A DNA stretch of 64,000 nucleotides from positions 1 to 64,000 of the forward strand of contig CBDUSI010000003.1 in assembly GCA_965370045.1 (NCBI GenBank), read 5' to 3'. The notes beneath the pieces are model-generated. The model did not search any database and was not told the origin of the DNA. It saw nothing but the letters and a program-made list of their open reading frames with translations. Below, in pieces: positions 25,265-33,403 of the stretch; the stretch's first letter is position 1, and the number at the start of each line of letters is the position of its first letter. A program made the position numbers and the translations under genes. The DNA comes from CAZONU01 sp965370045 (lineage in GTDB: Bacteria; Planctomycetota; SZUA-567; JAKLDR01).

Positions 25265-27091
25265 ATGCGGACGGATGGCGGTCTGGACCCTTCATCTGAT
25301 GTGGTTTCCGGCTGTCCGGCGTGCCGGGCGCCGGCTCGAGGAGTTCATGGCGGGCGGATGAACGCGGATACCGTTCCAGGCAGAGAGACCCGGCAGACCG
25401 CGCGTCTGGTGCTGCTGGTCTTCGCCGCGGCCACCGTGCTGAACCTGGTTTGGCTGGGGGGCGCTCCGCTGGCCGACTCCACCGAGGCCCGCCACGCGGA
25501 GGTCGGCTTTGAGTTCGCGGAGTCCGGCCGCTGGCTGGTGCCCACCCTCAACTACCGCCCGCACCTCACCAAGCCGCCGCTTACCGATTGGCTGGTCGCG
25601 GCGGGGATACGGGCCTTCGGCGCGAACGAGTTCGGGGCCAGGTTCTCAAACGCGATAGTCGCGGCGCTGGGGCTGGCGCTGGCGGCCGGCTTCGCCTGCC
25701 GGCTGGGCGGGCGGGTCGCGGGCCTCGCCGCCGCCGCGCTGTATTTCACCTCGCCGCTGTACCTGGCCCTGTCCCGCACCATCTCCATTGACATGCTGCT
25801 GGCCGCGCTGGTTACGGCCGCCTGCTGGGCCGCGTGGGAGGCCTCCCGCGAGGACTGCCGGCGTCCCTGGACCGCCGCCGCGGTCTTCTGGCTCGCGCTG
25901 GGGCTGGGGGCGCTGGCCAAGGGTCACCTGGTTCTCCTGCTGGCCGCGCTGCCGGTGATCGCATGGATTCTCATCGGGAAGCGCTGGCGCCTGGCCCGCC
26001 GATTGGCCTGGCCGCCGACCTGGCTGATCTTTCCCGCGATCGCGCTGCCCTGGTACCTCTGCATTCATCGCGCCTTCCCGGAGTGGCTCGGATGGATGAC
26101 CGGCGTGGAGTTCGGCAAGCGGCTGGTCGGCGCGCGGGCCGGTGAGCACGCCTACGGGGCGGCCATTCTGTTCCTGCTGTTCGCAGCGCTCCCCGCGGTC
26201 CCGCTGGCCTTCTTGGGATTCCGTCGGCGGCGTGAAGAAGACGGGAAAGGAAGAGGCGCGCGCGGGCTGCTGCTCGCCAGCGTGCTGATCCCCCTGGCGG
26301 TCTTCAGCCTGGCCAACTTCCAGCGGCCTAATTACATTGCCCCGCTGGTGCCGGCCCTGGCCGTCGCGGCCGGCCTGGGCTGGAGCCGGCTGGCTTCCGG
26401 GTGGTCCGGGGCGACGCGCCGCCAGCGGCTCGCCGCCTGCCTGACGAGCGCAAGCCTGCTGCTGCCGGGCCCGGCCTGCATGGCGGCATTCCTGTTCAGG
26501 CCGGAGGTCGACGGGCTCACCCTGACGCTGGTGGCCTGCGCGGCGGCGGCGGCGACGCTGTGCGCGACCGCTTGCCTCCTGGCCCTGCTTCGAGACAACC
26601 CCCGAGCAGCGACGAGATGCTTCCTCGCGGCGGGGCTGGCCTTCTGGGCGCTCTCGGTGCCCATGCACGGAGCGGCCAAGAGCTGGCTCACCTCGCGCGA
26701 GACCTGCCGGTGGATTGAGCTCAACCTCCCGCCCGGCGAGAAAGTGCTGTCCTACAAAGGCTACGTGGCCAGCAGCGGCTTCTACCTGGCGAAACCGCTG
26801 CGCCCGATGCGGCACGTCAAGCGTCCACCGGCCTGGACCGTCACGTGGAAAGGCACCCGTACGCCCGCCGAGATCACCACCTACACGGAGCTCTTCCGCA
26901 TCGCCGAACAAGAGGGCGGGGTCTGGCTTATCTACGACCGGCGCCGGATAAAGAACATAACCTACCACTACGACCAGCTGCGCAAGCAGCGGGCCCATCA
27001 CGGAGTACCCCTCAAGCTGGCCCTGAGCACCGCGCGGCTGGAGCACGCCGTGGGGCTGGCACACCTTTACCCCTGGAAGCCGGCGGATTAG
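25265..27091 (+). CDS. Integral membrane glycosyltransferase (GT39/GT83, ArnT-like)
   Basis: 608 residues from ATG 25265, chosen because GGAGG sits 6 nt upstream; ATG 25358 would give a more usual N-terminus. About twelve hydrophobic segments. The first periplasmic loop has the dolichyl-phosphate-mannose/ArnT pattern: ADSTEARHAEVGFEF with the catalytic Asp-Ser-Thr-Glu region, then LTKPPLTDWLVA. LSRTISIDMLLAAL follows. The C-terminal 110 residues form a soluble periplasmic domain. It uses a lipid-linked sugar to modify lipid A, glycan or protein outside the membrane. It is divergent from the sugar transferase unit, so it probably belongs to the locus. Confidence 0.87.
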   Translation: MRTDGGLDPSSDVVSGCPACRAPARGVHGGRMNADTVPGRETRQTARLVLLVFAAATVLNLVWLGGAPLADSTEARHAEVGFEFAESGRWLVPTLNYRPHLTKPPLTDWLVAAGIRAFGANEFGARFSNAIVAALGLALAAGFACRLGGRVAGLAAAALYFTSPLYLALSRTISIDMLLAALVTAACWAAWEASREDCRRPWTAAAVFWLALGLGALAKGHLVLLLAALPVIAWILIGKRWRLARRLAWPPTWLIFPAIALPWYLCIHRAFPEWLGWMTGVEFGKRLVGARAGEHAYGAAILFLLFAALPAVPLAFLGFRRRREEDGKGRGARGLLLASVLIPLAVFSLANFQRPNYIAPLVPALAVAAGLGWSRLASGWSGATRRQRLAACLTSASLLLPGPACMAAFLFRPEVDGLTLTLVACAAAAATLCATACLLALLRDNPRAATRCFLAAGLAFWALSVPMHGAAKSWLTSRETCRWIELNLPPGEKVLSYKGYVASSGFYLAKPLRPMRHVKRPPAWTVTWKGTRTPAEITTYTELFRIAEQEGGVWLIYDRRRIKNITYHYDQLRKQRAHHGVPLKLALSTARLEHAVGLAHLYPWKPAD

Positions 27092-27133
27092 ACGGCAGGT
27101 CCGGGCAAGCTGCTCCCGGAGCGAGAGTCCGAA

Positions 27134-27152
27134 GCGCGCGGCGCGCCTTTTC
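27134..27152 (+). terminator. Possible intrinsic terminator after the ArnT-like gene
   Basis: A GCGCG/CGCGC stem with a three-base loop is followed by CTTTTCC. It lies in the 69-bp gap between convergent genes. The stem is short and the T tract is only four bases. Confidence 0.4.
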
Positions 27153-27160
27153 CTGACGGA

Positions 27161-28573
27161 CTAACGCGGGGCCGCGCGGAAGCTGGGGTCCAGCGCGAAG
27201 CGGCGCTTGCCGCGCAGGATGTCCCGCAGCGTCTCGCGATCCGCGGCGAAGATCACGTCGCGGGCCGGACGCAGCCGCCGGCCGCCGAGCCTGATGCCCC
27301 CCAGAATACGCTCGACCCGGCGCAGCCAGCCCTTTATTCGTCGCCCAGTCAGCGCGTTGGAGTCGTGCATGGTCACCACGATGTCGCTGTGCCCGGCCTC
27401 GACCGCCCGTTGGATAGTGAGCCTCAACTCCCACTTTTCCGGCACGAACACGGCGATCACCGAGTGGCCTCCGTCGCCCAGCCGGGCGTCGGTGAGCGTG
27501 GGTTTGAGCCTCAGCCGCCGGTAGGTGGCCAGCACCGCCGGGCCGGTTTCGGGGTGGTCGCGATCACGCCAGGCCCACTCCGGGGGACGGACGAACTCCG
27601 GCTGGAGGCCTGTCGTCGCCCTGATTCTGTTGACGCACTCCAGCAGGTCGCTCTCCAGGGCGTTGGCGCCGTCGGGCTTCCCGTCGCCGGTGACGTCATA
27701 GGGCGCGTCCTCGTCGGCCCTCCCGTCGCCGTCATCGTCTTTCCCGTCGCCGTCGAAGTCCACGCGGCTGGTGTGGTGCCGGCTCTGCTTGCCGTAACGC
27801 CCGCCCCAGTGGACCTCGACCAGGTGGCCCTCGCGGGCCATGCGCTCGAGCAGGACGCGGCCGTCCCGGGTCTCGCCCCGGGGATGGTTGAAGCCCATGA
27901 ACTCCTCCGGGCCGGTGAGCACGAAGAAGGCGGCCTTGATTCCCCGGCGGGAGCGCCCCGGCCCGTGGCGATGGGCGGCGAGGGCGTCCAGTATCTTCTT
28001 CGTGGAGCTGCCGGCTACCTTGCCGTCGGCGGGGTCGCCATCGGTGTCGGGGCCGTCGTCGAAGGTGAAGGCCACGCGCAGCTTCTCGACGACGCGAAGG
28101 GCATAGTCGAATTCAAGGCGCCGCCCGCCGCGGGCGGTCTGGTCGATGACCAGCTTCTTGTAGCCGGTCGCGTCGGCCGGAACCTCGGGCACGGCGACGG
28201 TCATCCGTCCGAAGCGGACGCGCACCCGGCCGACGGGGACGTCCCGGCCGCCGGCGTGGCCCAGTATCTCGATGCGGTCCCGGGGGTCGAAGCGGTAGTC
28301 CCCGGGCAGGAGGCTGGTGTCCTCCAGCTTGACGCGCACCCGGACCCGCCGGCTCCCGGCCAGCAGCAGCCGTGGCCGGCACTCAAGATGATGCCGCTCC
28401 CTGTCGGTGCCGGTGGTCAGCCTGACCCTGGTGGTGACCACCGTTGGGAAGTCGTGGAAGTCGAGCTCGGTGCGGCGCGCGGCCGGCTGCGGATCGATGG
28501 GCGGGGAGGGCGGCAGGCAGCCGGCCGCCCAGACGAGCGCCAGCGCCGGCCCCAGGAGGCGGCAGGGTCTCAT
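27161..28573 (-). CDS. Lipoprotein polysaccharide deacetylase-like, with Asp-rich calcium-binding insert
   Basis: 470 residues from ATG 28573 (4-nt overlap with the preceding gene). A lipoprotein signal ends in VWAAGC. Residues about 25-170 form a beta-rich domain. The NodB-like domain starts at VAFTFDDGPDTDGD, with the metal-binding Asp pair; FVRPPEWAWRDRDHP and IVVTMHDSNAL are the later motifs. The second motif is unusual: VEVHWGGRYG with QSRHH rather than HxxxH in the standard setting. Immediately after it lies an Asp/Gly-rich insert (FDGDGKDDDGDGRADEDAP) like thrombospondin type 3 or dockerin calcium loops. It probably deacylates a cell-wall or surface glycan. It is last in a row of three lipoprotein genes. 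Confidence 0.8.
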   Translation of the reverse strand: MRPCRLLGPALALVWAAGCLPPSPPIDPQPAARRTELDFHDFPTVVTTRVRLTTGTDRERHHLECRPRLLLAGSRRVRVRVKLEDTSLLPGDYRFDPRDRIEILGHAGGRDVPVGRVRVRFGRMTVAVPEVPADATGYKKLVIDQTARGGRRLEFDYALRVVEKLRVAFTFDDGPDTDGDPADGKVAGSSTKKILDALAAHRHGPGRSRRGIKAAFFVLTGPEEFMGFNHPRGETRDGRVLLERMAREGHLVEVHWGGRYGKQSRHHTSRVDFDGDGKDDDGDGRADEDAPYDVTGDGKPDGANALESDLLECVNRIRATTGLQPEFVRPPEWAWRDRDHPETGPAVLATYRRLRLKPTLTDARLGDGGHSVIAVFVPEKWELRLTIQRAVEAGHSDIVVTMHDSNALTGRRIKGWLRRVERILGGIRLGGRRLRPARDVIFAADRETLRDILRGKRRFALDPSFRAAPR

Positions 28574-29241
28574 CGCTCCGACGCCGCCCTGAGCGTCTCC
28601 AGCCGGCCGGCCAGCGCTTTCCTGTAGTCGCGTTTCTTCATGTGGTGCACGCGCGCCGGCCAGCGTGAGTCGATTTCCGCGAGCGTCTTCTCGTAGATGG
28701 CCACCGCCCGGGGGTCGCCCAGGAGCCACAGCGCGCCGAGCAGCTCGTAGCGGACCTCGAAACTCTTCGAACGTTCAAGAGCCGCGGAGATGGTCTCGAA
28801 CGCGCCCGGCGGGCGGAGCGCGGCCAGCGCGTAGGCCGCCGAGGCGGGGTGCTGGTCGGAATTGAGCTTGGACGCCAGAAAGGCGCTGGCGACCTTGTCG
28901 CCCCGCCCGGCCTCGCGCAGGCAGAGGGCCAGGAGCACCGCGCGGGTCTCGGCGCTGGTCTCCGTGGCATAGTGGTCCATCAGCGCGCGCGCGTGACGCC
29001 GGGCGGTTTTCTCGTCGCCCCCCGCGCGGGCCTCGCGGGCCATGACCGCCAGGGCCCGGCAGCCGATCTCGCGCTCGTCGGCCCAGCGCGACTTCATGCG
29101 CCGCAGCGCGGCCTTCTCGCCCTCCGCGTAAACAGGGCGCAGGTAAGGCTCGTCGCGCCACTCGTAAAAAGCGCGCCGCTTGCAGCCGGCCAGGGTCAGG
29201 GCCGCGAGGACGGCGACGAGCAGCGCGCGTCGCGTTCTCAC
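28570..29241 (-). CDS. Lipoprotein with HEAT-like helical repeats
   Basis: 223 residues; GTG start overlaps the previous stop (GTGA). The signal LLVAVLAALTLAGC ends in a lipobox. The rest is nearly all helical and contains repeats such as SAETRAVLLALCLREAG, ASAAYALAALRPPGAFETI and EVRYELLGALWLLGDPRAV, the last being a HEAT/PBS-lyase type repeat. It probably acts as a protein-binding scaffold at the membrane. It is sandwiched between a hydrolase and a deacetylase with overlapping reading frames on both sides. No catalytic motif is seen. Confidence 0.75.
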   Translation of the reverse strand: MRTRRALLVAVLAALTLAGCKRRAFYEWRDEPYLRPVYAEGEKAALRRMKSRWADEREIGCRALAVMAREARAGGDEKTARRHARALMDHYATETSAETRAVLLALCLREAGRGDKVASAFLASKLNSDQHPASAAYALAALRPPGAFETISAALERSKSFEVRYELLGALWLLGDPRAVAIYEKTLAEIDSRWPARVHHMKKRDYRKALAGRLETLRAASER

Positions 29242-29996
29242 TTCTTACTTCCCACAACAAAGGCCCGGCGGACGTCCTCGGCCACCAGCTCGGCAATCAG
29301 GTTGTCGAGGTTGCCGTGGCCCGGCTCACGGCCGGTGTCCAGCCAGACTTCGTGGTTCTCGGTGGCGGTGGGTATCGGCGCGCCGCAGAGGTGCGGGCTG
29401 TCGACCTGGTAGTAGTTGACGTGGCGCAGCAGCGTCTTCCCGTCGGGCTTCGGCGTCCCGCGATAGGCGACGAACTTCAACCGGTGGGGGAAGACCATCT
29501 CCAGGCTGAGCACCGAGGGCAGCATGCACAGGGCGCTCTTGACGTAGCCCTTCTTGATCGCGTCGATGGTCACCAGCAGCGTCACCTCGTCGACGAGCTT
29601 CGTGGCAATCGCCTCCCGGGCGAAGTCGCCGGCGGCCTGCCCGCCCCAGCTGTGGCCCACCAGCGCGAGGCGCGCCCGCCCGCCGGCCGCGCGGCGCCTG
29701 GCCGCTTCGCGCCCCACCCACGCGCGCGCCGAGGCGTAGACCTTCCAGCTGAAGATGGCCGTGCTGCCCTCGGTCTTCTCGGCGATGAGCAGCGCGGTGC
29801 GCCTGATGCCCAGAGTAACGTCGTCGGTCGGCGCCGAGCGGCCCGGGAAGATGAGGACTATCGGTCCGGTGCGGTTCTCCTCGACGATGAAGGAGAGCTT
29901 CCCGGCGCGGCCCACCGGGGGAACCTCGACACCCCGCCGCGACGCGCAGCCGCAGAAGAGCCCGGCGGCGAGAACCAGCAGTCCGGCGCGCCTCAT
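29238..29996 (-). CDS. Lipoprotein of the alpha/beta hydrolase fold
   Basis: 252 residues. The signal LLVLAAGLFCGC ends in a lipobox, and Cys-Ala-Ser should direct it to the outer membrane in a Gram-negative cell. IVLIFPGRSAPTDD is the first strand and oxyanion region, and LVGHSWGGQAAGDFA is the nucleophile elbow with the catalytic Ser. A downstream Asp (VTIDAIKKG) and His (GHGNLDN near the C-terminus) could complete the triad. The substrate is unknown; lipases, thioesterases and deacylases share this fold. It starts 9 nt after the leuC stop, so it may be transcribed with it. Confidence 0.78.
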   Translation of the reverse strand: MRRAGLLVLAAGLFCGCASRRGVEVPPVGRAGKLSFIVEENRTGPIVLIFPGRSAPTDDVTLGIRRTALLIAEKTEGSTAIFSWKVYASARAWVGREAARRRAAGGRARLALVGHSWGGQAAGDFAREAIATKLVDEVTLLVTIDAIKKGYVKSALCMLPSVLSLEMVFPHRLKFVAYRGTPKPDGKTLLRHVNYYQVDSPHLCGAPIPTATENHEVWLDTGREPGHGNLDNLIAELVAEDVRRAFVVGSKK

Positions 29997-30005
29997 GCTT
30001 TTCTC

Positions 30006-31265
30006 CTATATGGCGTTCGGGTCGGTGACTTCCCCGGTCAGCGCGCTGGCCGCGGCCACCGCCGGACCGGCCAGCAGCACCTCGCTCTTGGGATGGCCCA
30101 TGCGCCCGACGAAGTTCCGGTTGGTAGTCGCCAGGCAGCGCTCGCCGGCGGCCAGAATGCCCATGTGCCCGCCAAGGCAGGGACCACATGTTGGCGTCGA
30201 GACCACCGCGCCGGCCTCAACGAAAGCTTCGATCCACCCGTGGCGCAGGGCGTCCAGGTAAATGGCCTGGGTCGCGGGGATGATGATCACCCGAAGCCCC
30301 TTGGCGACCTTGTTGCCGGCGATGAAATGCGCGGCGACCTCCAGGTCCGAAATCCGCCCGTTGGTGCAGCTGCCGATGACCACCTGGTCGATGTGCGTGC
30401 CAACCACCTCGCCGACCGGCTTGGCATTACTGGGCAGATGCGGCAGAGAAACCTGCAACTCTATTTCCGCAGCGTCGTACTCGTGCACCGAGTGATACTC
30501 GGCGTCCGCGTCCGAGGCGTAAAGCCGCGGCTCGCGCTTGGCGCGGCCCTTCTCGTACCCGGCAGTCACTTCGTCGGGAGCCACGATGCCGTTCTTGCCG
30601 CCGGCCTCGATGGCCATGTTGCACATCGACAGGCGGTCGTCCATAGGCAGCGCGGCCACCGCCTCGCCGGTGAACTCCATGGCCCGGTAGAGCGCACCGT
30701 CCACGCCGATTCTTCCTATCGTGTAAAGGATGAAGTCCTTGCCGCCGACCCACTTCTTTCTCTGGCCGCTGAAGACGAACTTCATGCTTTCGGGCACGCG
30801 CAGCCAGACCTCCCCGGTGGCCATGCAGGCGGCCAGGTCCGTGGAGCCCACCCCCGTGGAGAAAGCGCCCAGGGCGCCGTAGGTGCAAGTATGGCTGTCC
30901 GCGCCGATGACCAAGTCGCCGGTGACCACGATGCCCTGCTCGGGAAGGAGCGCGTGCTCGATGCCCATCTCGCCGATTTCGAAGTAATGCTCCAGCTCGT
31001 GCTTGCGGGCGAAATCACGCAGGAGCCTGGCCTGCTCGGCGCTCTTGATGTCCTTGTTGGGCGTGAAGTGATCGGGCACCAGGGCGATCCGCGAGCGGTC
31101 GAAGACCGACTCCGCGCCGAGCTTCTCGAACTCGCTTATGGCGATGGGCGCGGTGATGTCGTTGCCCAGGCACATGTCAACCTTGGCCTCGATGAACTCC
31201 CCGGCGGTGACGGACTCCCGGCCGCAGTGCGCGGCCAGGATCTTCTCGGTGATGGTTTGAGGCAT
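30006..31265 (-). CDS. leuC: 3-isopropylmalate dehydratase large subunit (LeuC/HacA type)
   Basis: 419 residues from ATG 31265, with GGAG 5 nt upstream; a GTG at 31271 would add two residues. The 4Fe-4S cysteines are in GSCTNGRISDLE and TCGPCLGGHMG, with GADSHTCTYGALG and ERCLATTNRNFVGRMGHP also typical. The length matches the shorter archaeal/bacterial HacA-LeuC clade (about 420) rather than E. coli LeuC (466). It isomerises isopropylmalate in leucine synthesis or a related 2-hydroxy acid. No leuD lies nearby. The gene is embedded between a zinc-ribbon protein and lipoproteins. Confidence 0.93.
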   Translation of the reverse strand: MPQTITEKILAAHCGRESVTAGEFIEAKVDMCLGNDITAPIAISEFEKLGAESVFDRSRIALVPDHFTPNKDIKSAEQARLLRDFARKHELEHYFEIGEMGIEHALLPEQGIVVTGDLVIGADSHTCTYGALGAFSTGVGSTDLAACMATGEVWLRVPESMKFVFSGQRKKWVGGKDFILYTIGRIGVDGALYRAMEFTGEAVAALPMDDRLSMCNMAIEAGGKNGIVAPDEVTAGYEKGRAKREPRLYASDADAEYHSVHEYDAAEIELQVSLPHLPSNAKPVGEVVGTHIDQVVIGSCTNGRISDLEVAAHFIAGNKVAKGLRVIIIPATQAIYLDALRHGWIEAFVEAGAVVSTPTCGPCLGGHMGILAAGERCLATTNRNFVGRMGHPKSEVLLAGPAVAAASALTGEVTDPNAI

Positions 31266-31267
31266 GG

Positions 31268-31585
31268 TCACTCCAGTTCCTTCTCGACTTCCTCAGCCTG
31301 GCCGTTCCTGCCCAGCGGGTCGGCCTGAAGTTCCTTGCGGCAGTCGGCGCAGAGGTCGAACTTTCGCGCCCAGTGGACGGAGTCCTCGGCCTCCTGCCGG
31401 GTCTGCCTGGCGGCGTCTATCAGGGTGTTGACGTATTCGCCGTGGAGGTCGCGCTTTCCGAGCTTGCGGCGCGAGCCGATCTCGATGACGTCGTAGGCCG
31501 CCCAGACCCTCATCTCCGCCACGTAGCGCACCTCAGCGCCCAGCAGGTCGGCTCCGCAGCGGTCGCAAGTGGCCGAATCAGCCAT
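31268..31585 (-). CDS. Small zinc-ribbon protein, unknown function
   Basis: 105 residues from ATG 31585, preceded by GAGGG; an upstream in-frame ATG would add 10 residues without a ribosome site. Two Cys pairs, CDRCG at the start and CADCR near residue 85, should bind one zinc. The middle is mixed alpha/beta (EVRYVAEMRVWAAYDVIE) with a helical stretch before the second pair. The C-terminus is acidic. It sits 2 nt upstream of leuC and after a repeat element that separates it from gatB. Not a recognised family. Confidence 0.7.
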   Translation of the reverse strand: MADSATCDRCGADLLGAEVRYVAEMRVWAAYDVIEIGSRRKLGKRDLHGEYVNTLIDAARQTRQEAEDSVHWARKFDLCADCRKELQADPLGRNGQAEEVEKELE

Positions 31586-31596
31586 GCAGTTGCCCT

Positions 31597-31749
31597 CTAA
31601 CCACAGAAAGTTCAATCCACAGATTTCACAGATGGCACGGATCAGGAGGTTTGAGCGCGGCTGGCGAGGTCAGGTAAACCGCTCGCGCTTCCCCGCGTAT
31701 CAAGTCCATCCGTGCAATCTGCGTCATCTGTGGATTCATCCCGTGCAGT
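31597..31749. repeat. Dispersed palindromic repeat of the CAGATG/CACGGAT family
   Basis: 28-nt arms at 31614-31641 and 31709-31736 are inverted with 24 of 28 positions pairing (left arm starts AATCCACAGATTTCACAG). It opens with CTAACCACAGAAAG and ends just before the gatB stop. The wording matches the array at 36318-36900 (CAGAT, CTGCGT, ATCTG). The element could fold as a long hairpin in the gatB-leuC transcript and reduce read-through. Confidence 0.8.
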
Positions 31750-33204
31750 TCATCCCCCGCAGAGCTCGTCGAGCTTCTTCTCGAGAAGCTCGCGGACCAC
31801 GCCGGCGTTGGCCTTGCCGCGCGTCTCCCTCATCACCTGGCCGATGAGGAAGGTGACGGCCGTCTTCTTGCCCTTCCTGTAGTCCTCCAGCGCCTTGGGG
31901 TTCTTCTCGATGGCCGCCGCGACCGCGCCCTCGATGGCGCCCGCGTCGGTGACCTGGGCGAGGTTGAGCTCCTTCACCAGCTGGGCGGCGCCCTTGCCGG
32001 TCTCGAACATGGCGGGGATCAGCTTCTGCCGGGCGATGGAGTTGTTGATGGTCTTCTTCCGGACGAGATTGATCACCGCGGCGACCTCGGAGGGGGGCAC
32101 CGGGAAGTCCGCGAAGTCCAGGTCGCGCTCCTCGCGCTCCCGGAGGCAATCGTTGACCACCCACTTGCCGGCCTCGGTGGCCGGCGCGCCGGCGGCAACC
32201 ACTGCCTCGTAGTAGTCCGCCACCGGCTTTTCCGCCGTGAGCACCGCGGCGGCCTTGGCGTCCAGCCCCAGCTCTTTCTGGAAGCGCGCCCGCCGCGCGC
32301 GCGGCAGCTCGGGAAGCGTCGCGCGGATCCTGGCTACGTCTTCCTTGCTGACCGTGAAGGGAGGGAGGTCCGGCTCCGGGAAATAACGATAGTCCTGGGC
32401 CTCTTCTTTCGAGCGCATCGCCTCGGTGCGCTCGGCGTCCACATTCCAGAGCATGGTCTCCTGGCGGACGCGCTCGCCCTCCTCCAGGAGCTTGGCCTGG
32501 CGCTTTACCTCGTACTTGATGGCCGCGGCCACGTGCTTGAAGCTGTTGAGGTTCTTGATCTCCGTTTTGGTGCCCAATTTCTCCTGGCCCTTGGGCCGTA
32601 TGGACACGTTGGGCTCGCAGCGCAGCGAGCCCTCCTGCATCTCGCAGTCGGAGACGTCCAGGTATCTCAGCAACTGTTTCAGGACCGCCAGGTAAGCCAC
32701 CGCCTCCTCGGCGCTGGACAGGTCCGGCTCGGTGACGATTTCGAGCAGGGGAGTGCCGGTGCGGTTGAGGTCGACCAGCGATCCGCTGCCGCCGTGGGGG
32801 TCGTCGTGGAGCAGCTTGCCGGCGTCCTCCTCCAGGTGCGCGCGGGTGATGCGCACGGTCTTCTGGGCGCCATTAACGTCAAAGGTGATGCTGCCCCCGT
32901 GCGAGAGGGGAATGTCGTACTGCGAGATCTGGTAGTTCTTGGGCAGGTCCGGGTAGTAGTAGTTCTTGCGGTCGAACTTGGTCTGCGGGGCAATGTCACA
33001 GTCGAGGGCCAGCGCGGCCTTGATGGACTTTTCAAAGGCGTCCTGATTCAGGACCGGCAGGACGCCGGGCTGGCCCAGGCACACCGGGCAGACCTGGGTG
33101 TTGGCCTCGGCGCCGAACTTCGTCGAGCAGGAGCAGAACAGCTTGCTCTCGGTGTTGAGCTGGACATGAACCTCCAGCCCGATTACCGTCTCGTACTCGG
33201 CCAT
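31750..33204 (-). CDS. gatB: Asp/Glu-tRNA amidotransferase subunit B
   Basis: 484 residues from ATG 33204; this start gives the family N-terminus MAEYETVIGLEVHVQL. Signature stretches include PVCLGQPGVLPVLN, RKNYYYPDLPKNYQISQYD, FDVNGAQKTVRITRAHLEEDAG and DYRYFPEPDLPP. The C-terminal GatB/Yqey domain is helical and ends in RELLEKKLDELCGG. With GatA and GatC it turns misacylated Glu-tRNA(Gln) or Asp-tRNA(Asn) into the correct amide form. gatA and gatC are not in the window. It is the first gene of the leftward group 27161-33204, with a promoter close upstream. Confidence 0.97.
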   Translation of the reverse strand: MAEYETVIGLEVHVQLNTESKLFCSCSTKFGAEANTQVCPVCLGQPGVLPVLNQDAFEKSIKAALALDCDIAPQTKFDRKNYYYPDLPKNYQISQYDIPLSHGGSITFDVNGAQKTVRITRAHLEEDAGKLLHDDPHGGSGSLVDLNRTGTPLLEIVTEPDLSSAEEAVAYLAVLKQLLRYLDVSDCEMQEGSLRCEPNVSIRPKGQEKLGTKTEIKNLNSFKHVAAAIKYEVKRQAKLLEEGERVRQETMLWNVDAERTEAMRSKEEAQDYRYFPEPDLPPFTVSKEDVARIRATLPELPRARRARFQKELGLDAKAAAVLTAEKPVADYYEAVVAAGAPATEAGKWVVNDCLREREERDLDFADFPVPPSEVAAVINLVRKKTINNSIARQKLIPAMFETGKGAAQLVKELNLAQVTDAGAIEGAVAAAIEKNPKALEDYRKGKKTAVTFLIGQVMRETRGKANAGVVRELLEKKLDELCGG

Positions 33205-33231
33205 TCTTTTCAGTTCCTCCAGTTCCGCCGG

Positions 33232-33259
33232 ATTATAGCGTTCGCCCAACGGGGAGCAA
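33232..33259 (-). promoter_or_regulatory. Promoter for gatB
   Basis: On the minus strand TATAAT (33232-33237) is 16 nt from TTGCTC (33254-33259). The transcript would start about 20 nt before the gatB ATG. The -10 is perfect and the -35 weak. Confidence 0.5.
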
Positions 33260-33403
33260 GTGAGGGGGGATGGAAGGAGGGGGAAAGCGTGCTGGCCACG
33301 CCGCGCGGCGCTATTATGATGTTCGGTGGCTGGAATAGTCCACCTGTCATGTTTGCAAAACAGCCGCGTAGGTGAGAAGCGCACCGCGGCGGGCCCGAAT
33401 ACT

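Noticed and set aside
25347..25361. Four-codon open frame (ATG GCG GGC GGA TGA) near the ArnT-like start
   Set aside because: It is too short to be called a leader peptide. The upstream ATG with GGAGG accounts for the gene.
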